A program made the position numbers and the translations under genes. The notes under the pieces were generated by a model that saw only the letters and a program-made list of their open reading frames with translations, searched no databases and was not told where the DNA came from. This document shows, piece by piece, positions 11,210 through 19,376 of a stretch of DNA of 64,000 nucleotides; within the stretch, counting starts at the first letter, position 1; the number at the start of each line of letters is the position of its first letter. Source of the stretch: an uncultured Erythrobacter sp. (GTDB taxonomy: Bacteria; Pseudomonadota; Alphaproteobacteria; Sphingomonadales; Sphingomonadaceae); NCBI GenBank assembly GCA_913055155.1, contig CAJXJR010000015.1, forward strand, positions 34,223 through 98,222, given 5' to 3'.

Positions 11210-11340
11210 CGGGGAGCGGATAGCGGGACTACTGCAGGGATTCCAGCGGACAGACGGAGTTTTTCGGGACTCCGACTTCACATGTTGCATAAGAACAACA
11301 TTCAAATGAAGATCGCCGAATAGATCAAATGCTAATTTTA
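11180..11340 (-). promoter_or_regulatory. Possible promoter and attenuated leader of the TonB receptor
   Basis: The gap 11113-11481 holds no gene. Its A/T-rich part contains a sigma-70-like promoter on the minus strand (TTGCAT, 17 bases, TAAAAT, about 11357-11329). RNA from it would run about 150 nt through small hairpins, including CGGAGT/ACTCCG at 11255-11274, to the terminator at 11179-11209. This could be an attenuated leader or a small RNA; alternatively the hairpin just ends the upstream BCCT transcript. No known riboswitch was recognised. Confidence 0.35.
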
Positions 11341-11481
11341 TATCTATGCATTATAAGATGCAATGGTAATATATACTTATTCAATAGGCAGAACGGCGAA
11401 GCTCTAACTCAAGCACAAGGCAAGTCTTGAGAAATTTGTTGGAAGCCTCCCCGGATTCGCTCTTGAGTTTTAGTGTACGCG

Positions 11482-13179
11482 CTACTGCGAGGCTTCCCAC
11501 TCCTCGCAGGCCTCGGCAGTACAGGGCACGCCGTGGCGCTTGCGGATGATGTCGAATACAATCGCCTTCACGATCGCAATCGCCATCAGCGCCACCACCA
11601 GCGAGAACGGCAGGGCACCGATAATCATGGTGATGCGGATTGCATCGATCCCGCCGATGATGAGCATGGAGCCGACCATGAAGGCCAACGCCGCGCCCCA
11701 GAACAGGATGTGGCGACGGCGCTGCCCGTCGGTTTCGCCCGCGCCGTTGATGGTGTTGACGATCAGGATGGCGCTGTCGGCGCTGGTGATGAGATAGGTC
11801 ATCAGCAGCACTACCACGAGGCCGGAGACGATCGCCGCAAAGCCAGGGTCGAGCAACACGGCAAGCGTGGCGTAGAGCTGGTCGGATATGCCGGTGCTGA
11901 CGATGCTGCCGCCTGCGGCCCCGCTCAGCTCCAGCTCGATCGCGGTGCCGCCCACCAGCGTCATCCACACAAAGCACATCAGCGACGGCACCAGCAGCAC
12001 GCCCAGCACGTACTCGCGCACCGTGCGCCCGCGCGAGATGCGGGCGATGAACATGCCCACGAACGGCGCAAAGGCAATCCACCAGGCCCAGTAGAACACG
12101 CTCCAGTCGAGCTGCCACTGCACCAGCGCATCGCCCACCGGCGTACCACCCTGGAACAGCGTGAGCGCATTTTGCGGCAGGGTGCGCAGATAGTCGAACA
12201 CGCCCACGCCCAGCAGCTCCAGCCCGTACAGGCCGGAACCGACCACGGCGAACAGCGCCAGCAGGGCGAAGGACAGGCCCATGTTGAGGTTGGAAAGCCA
12301 CTTGATCCCCTTGCCCACGCCCGACAGCGCGCTGATGGTGGACGCCCCCACCAGCAACACCAGCGAGACGATGATGGCGGCAGGGGTGGAACCGCCCTCG
12401 TCCATCAACCATTCGCCCAGCCCCAACCGGTAAAGGCCGGCCACGAACTGCTCCACGCCAAAGCCCATGGTCACCGCCACGCCCAGGATGGTGGCCACGA
12501 CGGCAAAGATATCGACGACATGGCCGAAGCTGCCGGACATCACGCGACCGAACAACGGCGCGAGCGCAGAACGGATCGTCAGCGGCAGGTTGCGACGGTA
12601 AGCGACATAGCCGATGGCGAGGCCAACCAAGCCATATGTGCCCCAGGCTGCCAGCCCCCAGTGCAGGAAGGTGTAGATATAGGCAGGCCGCACCGCCTCC
12701 TCGCTCATCGGCTCCACCAGTCCGCGGATGATATCCGGGTTGTTCTGGAAATGGGCCAGCGGCTCGCCGGTGGAATAGGTCAGCATGCCGATGCCGATCC
12801 CTGCGCCGAACAGCATGGAAAACCAGCTGAAGCGGCCGAATTCCGGCTTTTCGCCCGGATTGCCGATGCGCAAGGTGCCCGATTGCGGCAGCACGGCCAG
12901 CCCCAGCGCCACCGCCATCACCGCTGCGACTAGGTAGACATACCATCCGGAAAAGGTTGCGATGATGGTGTTGTTGGCCGCCGACAGCGTCTCGTTCGCG
13001 CTGACCGGGAAGAAGATCGCCCACATGATGATGAGCGAGACGATGATCTTCGAAGGGATCGTCACCGCGCGGCTGAACCCGTCGTAAAAGCCGCGGTCGT
13101 GCGTGTCGATCGGCAGGTCTACCAGCGGCGGGTCGATCGGGCTGTCGTCCGGCTTTGCCACTGGGACCTGCTGATTCAC
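11482..13179 (-). CDS. BCCT-family betaine/choline/carnitine transporter
   Basis: This protein of about 565 residues has twelve hydrophobic segments and the BCCT hallmark W-rich stretch SVFYWAWWIAFAPFVGMFIA with ISRGRTVREY after it. The GFGVEQFVAGL and FGAGIGIGM segments also fit. It imports a quaternary-ammonium solute or related compound with sodium or protons. The start is a GTG at 13179 (VNQQVPVAK), chosen because GGCAGGAG lies upstream and the longer frame overlaps nadA. No betaine enzymes lie beside it, so substrate is open. Confidence 0.92.
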   Translation of the reverse strand: MNQQVPVAKPDDSPIDPPLVDLPIDTHDRGFYDGFSRAVTIPSKIIVSLIIMWAIFFPVSANETLSAANNTIIATFSGWYVYLVAAVMAVALGLAVLPQSGTLRIGNPGEKPEFGRFSWFSMLFGAGIGIGMLTYSTGEPLAHFQNNPDIIRGLVEPMSEEAVRPAYIYTFLHWGLAAWGTYGLVGLAIGYVAYRRNLPLTIRSALAPLFGRVMSGSFGHVVDIFAVVATILGVAVTMGFGVEQFVAGLYRLGLGEWLMDEGGSTPAAIIVSLVLLVGASTISALSGVGKGIKWLSNLNMGLSFALLALFAVVGSGLYGLELLGVGVFDYLRTLPQNALTLFQGGTPVGDALVQWQLDWSVFYWAWWIAFAPFVGMFIARISRGRTVREYVLGVLLVPSLMCFVWMTLVGGTAIELELSGAAGGSIVSTGISDQLYATLAVLLDPGFAAIVSGLVVVLLMTYLITSADSAILIVNTINGAGETDGQRRRHILFWGAALAFMVGSMLIIGGIDAIRITMIIGALPFSLVVALMAIAIVKAIVFDIIRKRHGVPCTAEACEEWEASQ

Positions 13180-13399
13180 TGTGCTGATGCTCCTGCCGTT
13201 TCGACAATGTCCGACGGTCACGCAGGCGGCATGCACGGGCACCGTCGATGATGGGATGAGGACAAAGCATAGGGACTTGGCATCACATTGCAAACGCCCC
13301 ACATCGTGGGCGCCTGCCCGGAACACTCTCGCCAAAGCGCGTGTTGGTTCTATAAGCGCGGCAACCGCATACGCTGCCACACGAAAACGGGGCCATAGA

Positions 13400-14395
13400 A
13401 TGACCGACCAGACCGCCATCCCCGCAGGCATCGACCTGCTCGAGGAAATCAACCGCCTGCGCAAGGAACGCAATGCGGTGATCCTGGCGCACTATTACCA
13501 GAAGCCCGAATTGCAGGACCTGGCCGATTTCGTGGGCGATTCACTGGAACTGTCGCGCAAGGCAGCGGAAACCGATGCCGACGTGATCGCCTTTTGCGGC
13601 GTGAAGTTCATGGCCGATACGGCCAAGATCCTTTCCCCTGAAAAGATCGTCGTGCTGCCCGACATGGAAGCCGGCTGCAGCCTCGAGGATTCCTGCCCGC
13701 CGGACAAGTTCAAGGCCTTCCGCGAGAAGCACCCCGATCACATCGCGCTGACCTACATCAACTGCTCGACCGAGGTAAAAGCCCTGTCGGACGTGATCGT
13801 CACGAGCTCTTCTGCCGAGACCATTCTCGAGCAGATCCCGGAAGACCAGCCGATCATCTTCGGCCCCGATCGCCACCTTGGCGGTTACCTCAACCGCAAG
13901 TTCGGCCGCGACATGCTGCTGTGGCCGGGCGTGTGCATCGTGCACGAGGCGTTCAGCGAGAAGGAACTGCTGAAGCTGAAGGCGGAAAACCCCGATGCGC
14001 CCATCGCCGCGCACCCGGAATGCCCGCCGACGATCCTCGACCATGCCGACCACGTCGGCTCGACCAGTTCCATCCTCAACTACGCCAAGACCTTCCCCGG
14101 CGACACGCTGATCGTGGCGACGGAGCCGCACATCATCCACCAGATGGAAAAGGCGCTGCCGGAAAAGACCTTCCTCGGCGCACCGGGCGCGGACGGCAAC
14201 TGCAGCTGCAACATCTGCCCCTACATGGCGCTCAACACCATGGAAAAGCTCTACCTGTGCCTGCGCGACCTGGAACCGCGCATCGAGATCGAGGAAAGCC
14301 TGCGCCTGAAAGCCAAGGCCAGCCTCGACAAGATGCTGGAAATGGCCAGCGGCACCGTGGGCAAGGGTGACCTGGGCAGTCCAAGCGGGGATTGA
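13400..14395 (+). CDS. nadA: Quinolinate synthase A
   Basis: NadA condenses iminoaspartate and dihydroxyacetone phosphate to quinolinate in NAD synthesis, using a 4Fe-4S cluster. The 331-residue protein has AHYYQKPELQDLADFVGDSL, the probable cluster cysteines in AGCSLED (93), HPECPP (208) and NICPYM (273), and TEPHIIHQM. The start MTDQTAIPAG is preferred over an upstream frame that overlaps the divergent transporter. nadB and nadC are not adjacent. The next gene starts within its stop codon. Confidence 0.96.
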   Translation: MTDQTAIPAGIDLLEEINRLRKERNAVILAHYYQKPELQDLADFVGDSLELSRKAAETDADVIAFCGVKFMADTAKILSPEKIVVLPDMEAGCSLEDSCPPDKFKAFREKHPDHIALTYINCSTEVKALSDVIVTSSSAETILEQIPEDQPIIFGPDRHLGGYLNRKFGRDMLLWPGVCIVHEAFSEKELLKLKAENPDAPIAAHPECPPTILDHADHVGSTSSILNYAKTFPGDTLIVATEPHIIHQMEKALPEKTFLGAPGADGNCSCNICPYMALNTMEKLYLCLRDLEPRIEIEESLRLKAKASLDKMLEMASGTVGKGDLGSPSGD

Positions 14396-14688
14396 TGGCG
14401 CTGTTCCGGCTGATGATAGAGGGGCGTGACTATCCCGGCTTCCTGTTCGAGCAGCCGGAGACGCCCTATGGCTTCTTCACCACGCGCTGGATCGAGGCGC
14501 CAACCCGCGCCGAGGCCGAGCAGACCGCGCTGCGCGCCGTTCGCTGGGAGTTCGAGGACCTGCTCCCCAGGCGCAAGCCCGGCATGCCCAAGCCTTCCCT
14601 CCACCTGGTCGAGGTGGAGCAGGTGGCGACCTTCCCCGAAGATGCCGTGTCGATGGGTGCGACCTGGTATCCGATGGATGCGGAATAG
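14395..14688 (+). CDS. Small hypothetical protein coupled to nadA
   Basis: This 97-residue protein (MALFRLMIEGRDYPG) starts at an ATG overlapping the nadA TGA by one base, so it is probably translationally coupled. A TTG three bases earlier is another possible start. It is soluble, with a pattern of an N-terminal strand, FFTTRWIEAPTRAEAE and a C-terminal MGATWYPMDAE. I do not recognise the family and propose no function. Confidence 0.7.
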   Translation: MALFRLMIEGRDYPGFLFEQPETPYGFFTTRWIEAPTRAEAEQTALRAVRWEFEDLLPRRKPGMPKPSLHLVEVEQVATFPEDAVSMGATWYPMDAE

Positions 14689-14727
14689 CGTGCGCAACCC
14701 ACCCGCCCTTCGCGCGTTGTCCCTGGC

Positions 14728-16062
14728 ATGAAGGCCGAAATCCTGTGGGCGTGGCGTAGGCTCAACGCCAATTACTGGTTCTACCCGGCGCTGTCCGCCG
14801 TGGGCGCGCTGCTGTTGGCCTGGCTGTGCATCTGGGTTGACAGGTCCGGTCATGCCAGCTGGATGGAGGGCGCCGCCTGGCTCGCCCCCGCACGGCCCGA
14901 GGGCGCCTCCACCATGTTGCAGGTGATCGCGGGCTCGATGATCGCGGTCGCCTCCACCGTGTTTTCGATCACCATCGTTGCCGTCAGCTATGCCAGCGGC
15001 AACTACGGCCCGCGCCTGCTGGTCAATTTCATGGAGGACAGGGGCAACCAGTTCTCGCTCGCCACCTTCATCGGCACCTTCGTCTTCGCACTGACGGTGC
15101 TGCGCAGCGTGCGGGCGCCGGACGAGGTTTCCGCCATCGATGTCGCCGGCGATCCCCTGCCCGGCTTCGTACCGCAGCTGTCCCTGCTGGTGGCTTTCGT
15201 GCTGATGGGATTTTCGGTGGCGGTGCTGGTCTACTTCCTCAACCACGTGCCCTCAGCCATCCGCATCACCAAGGTGATCGAGGGGATCGGCAGCCGCCTG
15301 CTGCGCGCGGTGGAGGCGACCTACCCGCGCGAAGGCAGCAATGACGAGCCCGAAGAGCGCCCCCGCGGCAAGCCGCTGCTCGCGAGCGAGGCGGGCTATG
15401 TGCAGCTGATCGATTTCGGAGATCTTGAACGCCTTGCCCGCAAGAACGCGCTGGAACTTTCGCTGTCGGTTCGCACGGGCGATTTCGTCCACACCGGGCT
15501 GCCGCTGCTCGAATACACCGGCGGCGATGGCGCTTCCGATGGGGAAGACGATCTGCGCGATTGCTTCACCTTGGGTTTTTCGCGCACGCCGGAACAGGAC
15601 CCGCAGTTCCTGATCGACGAACTGGTGGAGATCGGGATGCGTGCCCTTTCGCCGGGCATCAACGATCCCTTCACCGCCATCACTGCGCTGCACTGGCTGG
15701 GCGCGGCCACGGCGCAGATCGGCAGCCGCTACCTGATCAAGGATATCTGCAACGAAGACGCGGAGGACTGCCCGGTCTATCCCCTGCCCGACGACTTCGA
15801 GCACTATGTCCAGCGCGGTTTTGGCACCATCCGCAGCGCGGTTGCCACCAGCCCCGTCGCTGCCCGTGTCATGCTTCAGGTGCTGTGCAGCGCGGCCACG
15901 ACGCTGCAATCGGCAGATCGCCGCAAGGTGCTGCTGGACGAGGCGCGCAGCCTGCGCGAACAGGCGCTGATCGCGCTAGACGGGCCGGACCGGCGCGCGG
16001 TGGAAGAGCAGTTCGACGAGCTGCTGCCGAAGTTCCGGCAGGCCGGGCCTATACCGGATTGA
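14728..16062 (+). CDS. DUF2254 integral membrane protein
   Basis: This 444-residue protein has about four membrane segments in its first 185 residues, including the family-typical MIAVASTVFSITIVAVSYASGNYGPRLL, followed by a soluble C-terminal half with SPGINDPFTAITALHWLG. This matches DUF2254 proteins of unknown function. It is not clearly in an operon with nadA and overlaps the convergent EamA gene by 14 bases at the 3' end. Confidence 0.88.
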   Translation: MKAEILWAWRRLNANYWFYPALSAVGALLLAWLCIWVDRSGHASWMEGAAWLAPARPEGASTMLQVIAGSMIAVASTVFSITIVAVSYASGNYGPRLLVNFMEDRGNQFSLATFIGTFVFALTVLRSVRAPDEVSAIDVAGDPLPGFVPQLSLLVAFVLMGFSVAVLVYFLNHVPSAIRITKVIEGIGSRLLRAVEATYPREGSNDEPEERPRGKPLLASEAGYVQLIDFGDLERLARKNALELSLSVRTGDFVHTGLPLLEYTGGDGASDGEDDLRDCFTLGFSRTPEQDPQFLIDELVEIGMRALSPGINDPFTAITALHWLGAATAQIGSRYLIKDICNEDAEDCPVYPLPDDFEHYVQRGFGTIRSAVATSPVAARVMLQVLCSAATTLQSADRRKVLLDEARSLREQALIALDGPDRRAVEEQFDELLPKFRQAGPIPD

Positions 16063-16957
16063 CCCGTGGGCGCGGTGGCGCCTTGGGGCCGGTAATGCGG
16101 GCCAGCACCAGCGCGCTGGCGACCAGCACGATCCCCACCACGTCCAGCGGCACCAGCCATTCACCGAAGACCATCCAGCCGACCAGCGCGGCCACGGCAG
16201 GCTGGGTGAGCAGGGCAATGCCGATCACCAGCGGCGGGAATTGCTTCAGGGAATAGACCAGCAACCCCTGCCCCACCAGCTGGCTGGAGAAGGCCAGCAC
16301 CAGCACCGGGGTCCAGTCGGTGGGCCAGAACGGCTCCCCCAGCAGCATGGCGACGACGAACAGCACCACCACGCTGGCGCTGCTGGATACCGCCAGCAGG
16401 CTCCAGCTGCCGAAACTGCGGCGCGCATCCTGCAACAGCAGCAGGTATCCGGCATAGAGCAGGCCCGCCAGGAGGCAGAACAGGTCGCCGACAAAGTTGG
16501 CAGGCGACAGCTCCAGCGAACGGCCAAGCAAAATGCCCGCCCCGCCCAGCGCGGCAAGGATCGCGGGCCATTCCCGCCCCTTGGGCAAACGGCGCAGCAT
16601 CACGAAGCCCCAGACCATCAGGATAACGCTGCCGGCATTGCCGAACAGCACGGCATTGGCGAGGCGGGTATCGCCGATGCCGACATGCCAGCTGGCAATG
16701 TCGAGGCCGAAAAACACCCCGCCCGCCAGCACCAGCAGCACGGCCTTGCGCGGGATACCGCCCACGTGCTCTCCGCGCAGCCGGGCAATCAGGAACAGGA
16801 ACGGCAGCGCCAGCGCCACCCGCCAGAAGCCCGCGCTGACCGGGCCGGTATCGGCCAGCCGCACCAGCCACGGCCCGCAGGCAAGCGCGACATTGCCCGC
16901 CAGCAGCGCGGCGAGGCCCAGCAGCCGGGTGCGCAAAGGCTCGTGACCCGTGTCCAT
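16049..16957 (-). CDS. EamA/DMT-family transporter
   Basis: This 302-residue protein has ten hydrophobic segments in two EamA repeats; the conserved ends are PVSAGFWRVALALPFLFLIA in the first and LTQPAVAALVGWMVFGEW in the second. It is an inner-membrane metabolite exporter or importer of the drug/metabolite superfamily; substrate unknown. The start MDTGHEPLR is chosen because upstream sequence belongs to the lipoprotein gene in another frame. Confidence 0.87.
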   Translation of the reverse strand: MDTGHEPLRTRLLGLAALLAGNVALACGPWLVRLADTGPVSAGFWRVALALPFLFLIARLRGEHVGGIPRKAVLLVLAGGVFFGLDIASWHVGIGDTRLANAVLFGNAGSVILMVWGFVMLRRLPKGREWPAILAALGGAGILLGRSLELSPANFVGDLFCLLAGLLYAGYLLLLQDARRSFGSWSLLAVSSSASVVVLFVVAMLLGEPFWPTDWTPVLVLAFSSQLVGQGLLVYSLKQFPPLVIGIALLTQPAVAALVGWMVFGEWLVPLDVVGIVLVASALVLARITGPKAPPRPRVNPV

Positions 16958-16982
16958 CAGGGGGCGCGGCCTAACGCGGCGC

Positions 16983-17279
16983 CTATTCGGCCGCGACAGG
17001 CTCCGCAGCGGGTTCAGGGGCAGCGGGTTCAGGAGGTGCCTCGGGCGCCTGCGCCGGTGCTGCAGCAGGTGCTGGCGCAGCGGTTTCCTCGGGCGCGGCC
17101 AGCGGCGCCTGCGAACGCACCTGGTCCAGCGGCAGCATGGCATCGCTGATGGTGCCTTCCAGCACTTCGCCCGAAGCCTCTCGCCCGTCGTTCTCCACCT
17201 CGACCACGTCGTCGTCGCCGCAGGCCGAAAGCGCCAGCAACAGCGGCGCGGCGATAGCAAGGGTGCGGCGAATCGACAT
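16983..17279 (-). CDS. Small Ala/Pro-rich lipoprotein
   Basis: This 98-residue protein has a classical lipoprotein signal with the lipobox LALSAC (Cys20) followed by an acidic GDDDVVEVEN stretch. The C-terminal half is a low-complexity run of Ala, Pro and Glu, suggesting an extended periplasmic tail. Function is unknown. It lies between lipB and the EamA gene in the same direction, two bases after lipB. Confidence 0.75.
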   Translation of the reverse strand: MSIRRTLAIAAPLLLALSACGDDDVVEVENDGREASGEVLEGTISDAMLPLDQVRSQAPLAAPEETAAPAPAAAPAQAPEAPPEPAAPEPAAEPVAAE

Positions 17280-17281
17280 GG

Positions 17282-17959
17282 TCAGGTGGTCTCCGGCTGT
17301 GCAATGGCACCAAGGAAATCCCCGGCGCGCGCCAGCAATGCCTCATCCCATTCCTCCGGCGCAACCGTCTTTCCGAGGCGCTGCATGCTGGTGACGCCGT
17401 ATTCGGCAATGCCGCAAGGCACGATGCCGCCGAAATGGGAAAGGTCGGGCGACAGGTTCACGGCAAATCCGTGCATGGTCACCCAGCGCCGCACGCGCAC
17501 GCCGATGGCGCCGATCTTGGCCTCGCTGCCGTCGGCCTCGTGCGTCCAGATGCCGATGCGTTCGGGCACGGCAAAGGCCTTGACCCCGAAATCGGCCAGG
17601 GTGGCGATCACCCAGCCTTCCAGCGCGTGGACGAACTGGCGCACGTCCCTGGACCGCTTCTTCAGGTCGAGCAGCACGTAGGTCACCCGCTGGCCGGGGC
17701 CGTGGTAGGTGTAGCGCCCGCCGCGCCCGGTCTCGACCACGTCGAAGCGCGGGTCGACCAGCTCGGCCGTGTCCGCGCTGGTGCCGGCGGTGTAGACCGG
17801 CGGGTGTTCCAGCATCCACACCAGTTCGCGCACGTCCTCTCCCGCAGCCAGTGCCGCATTGCGCGCTTCCTGCGCGGCCAGCGCCTCGCGATAGGGCACC
17901 TGCTCGGTGGAACGGCGCCATTCGATTGACGGGTCGAGAGGAAAGCTGGTGGCGGTCAT
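17282..17959 (-). CDS. lipB: Lipoyl(octanoyl) transferase
   Basis: LipB moves octanoyl groups from ACP to lipoyl domains of 2-oxoacid dehydrogenases. The 225-residue protein has [20 protein letters not shown] (residues 79-98), the catalytic Lys148 in AKIGAIGVR and the catalytic Cys182 in GGIVPCGI. Length and order are normal. It is divergent from the membrane protein at 18027 and followed at once by the lipoprotein gene. Confidence 0.96.
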   Translation of the reverse strand: MTATSFPLDPSIEWRRSTEQVPYREALAAQEARNAALAAGEDVRELVWMLEHPPVYTAGTSADTAELVDPRFDVVETGRGGRYTYHGPGQRVTYVLLDLKKRSRDVRQFVHALEGWVIATLADFGVKAFAVPERIGIWTHEADGSEAKIGAIGVRVRRWVTMHGFAVNLSPDLSHFGGIVPCGIAEYGVTSMQRLGKTVAPEEWDEALLARAGDFLGAIAQPETT

Positions 17960-18026
17960 GACTTGGCAATTGCGTGGCGATAGCCAGTGCGCTTATCAAG
18001 TGTTCAATCGCATTCACGAGGATCAA

Positions 18027-18863
18027 ATGGCGGAAAAACTGGACCTTGGACGCGCCTGGAACGAGGCGACCGCGCTGATTGCTGCCAACAAGGACGTCGT
18101 CCTGATCGTGGCCGGGGTGTTTTTCTTCCTGCCCAATGTCATTTCCACCCTGCTGCTGCCCTCGCAGGAAGCGATGGTAATGCAGATGGAAGCCATGGGC
18201 GCCAATCCCGATCCGGAAGACATGATGGCCATGATCGGCGACTATTTCGCCCAGTCCTGGTGGATCTACCTGGTCTTCGGCCTGATCCAGGCCGCCGGCG
18301 TGCTGGGCCTGCTGGCGCTGCTGACCGACAAGGCCCGGCCGACCGTGGGCGAAGCCCTGGGCTTCGGGGTGAAGGCACTGGTGCCTTACCTGGTGGCCCA
18401 AATCCTGCTGGGCATGGCCCTGGTGCTGATCCCCGTGCTGCTGATCGCCTTGGGCGCGGCAGTAAATGAAGGCGTGGGGGTTCTGCTGGGCATGATCGGC
18501 CTGGTGGTTGCCGTATACGTGTGGATCAAGTTTTCGCTGCTTTCGCCCGTGATCGCGATCGAGAAGACGATGAACCCGGTGAAGGCGCTGGGCCGATCAT
18601 GGCAGCTGACGAAGGGCAACTCCTTCCGCCTGCTGGCTTTCTATATCCTGCTGATCCTGGCCGCCGGGATCCTGTCCGCCATCGCCAGCATGCTGCTCAG
18701 CCTGTTCGCGGTGCTGGGCGACGAGATCGGCCTGTTCGCCATGGCCATCGGCGGCGGGCTGGTAAGCCTGGCCTTCACCACGATCATGCTGGCCGTGCTG
18801 GCCTCCGTCCACCGGCAATTGTCGGGCGGGGTCGAGGGCGGGGTCGGCCAGACCTTCGACTAG
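18027..18863 (+). CDS. Multi-pass membrane protein, GDPD-membrane-domain-like
   Basis: This 278-residue protein has six or more hydrophobic segments and the stretch SPVIAIEKTMNPVKALGRSW followed by LTKGNSFRLL. That pattern is seen in membrane domains similar to those of glycerophosphodiester phosphodiesterases and related uncharacterised proteins. No catalytic domain is present. The start MAEKLDLG lies behind ACGAGGA; the longer frame overlaps lipB and was rejected. Function unknown. Confidence 0.75.
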   Translation: MAEKLDLGRAWNEATALIAANKDVVLIVAGVFFFLPNVISTLLLPSQEAMVMQMEAMGANPDPEDMMAMIGDYFAQSWWIYLVFGLIQAAGVLGLLALLTDKARPTVGEALGFGVKALVPYLVAQILLGMALVLIPVLLIALGAAVNEGVGVLLGMIGLVVAVYVWIKFSLLSPVIAIEKTMNPVKALGRSWQLTKGNSFRLLAFYILLILAAGILSAIASMLLSLFAVLGDEIGLFAMAIGGGLVSLAFTTIMLAVLASVHRQLSGGVEGGVGQTFD

Positions 18864-18884
18864 GCCGCCCCGCGCGGCCAGCGG

Positions 18885-19229
18885 TCAGAGGATTTCCTCG
18901 ACCTTTTCCACCGGACGGCACAGTCGCACGCCCTTTTCGGTTTCCACCAGCGGGCGCTCGATCAGCCTGGGGTCGGCGGCCATGGCATCCAGCACGGTGT
19001 CGGCATCGGCTTGCGGCAGCCCGCGCTCCTTCGCGTCGGTGCCCGACAGGCGCAGGCCCTCGGCCGGCGCCATGCCCGCATCGGCGTAGAGCTGCGCCAG
19101 CTTCTCGCGGCTGGGCGGGTTCTTCAGGTACTGCACCACCTCCACTTCCACGCCGTCGCGATCCTGCAGGATGGCCAGCGTGTTGCGGGACTTGCTGCAA
19201 TTGGGGTTGTGCCAGATGGTCGCCTTCAC
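18885..19229 (-). CDS. arsC: Glutaredoxin-dependent arsenate reductase
   Basis: This 114-residue thioredoxin-fold protein carries the ArsC motif HNPNCSKSRNTL with the active Cys11, plus YLKNPPSREKL and a C-terminal LIERPLVETEKGVRLCRP. It reduces arsenate to arsenite using glutaredoxin, or is a related ArsC-type reductase such as YfgD. There is no arsenite pump nearby, so a role in arsenic resistance is not shown. Confidence 0.93.
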   Translation of the reverse strand: MKATIWHNPNCSKSRNTLAILQDRDGVEVEVVQYLKNPPSREKLAQLYADAGMAPAEGLRLSGTDAKERGLPQADADTVLDAMAADPRLIERPLVETEKGVRLCRPVEKVEEIL

Positions 19230-19304
19230 GCGAATTCTCCTCTTCCGAAACTCTGCCGCCCCCTAGCGCGCGAACTTTTTTGCGCCAATGGCACATTTGG
19301 TGTT

Positions 19305-19323
19305 GCCACTGAAAATCATTCTC
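19305..19323. promoter_or_regulatory. Putative Fur box before the siderophore receptor
   Basis: The 19 bases here match the classical Fur consensus (GATAATGATAATCATTATC) at 14 positions, including an unbroken run of AATCATT. The site lies 54 bases before the receptor start. Iron repression is the expected effect; this is inference from the match and the gene type. Confidence 0.65.
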
Positions 19324-19376
19324 AATACAGGTGCTCTTGCAAATCAATTGCAATAAGAATCGTAGGGGAAGACACT

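Noticed and set aside
11180..11335. Cobalamin riboswitch before the TonB receptor
   Set aside because: No B12 box or matching core could be found; only a generic leader/terminator is supported.
11473..12933. 486-codon rightward frame inside the BCCT gene
   Set aside because: His/Gln/Asp-rich antisense shadow with no domain.
13320..13345. Sigma-EcfG promoter before nadA
   Set aside because: GGAAC-N17-TGTT lacks the CGTT box, and nadA has no known stress link.
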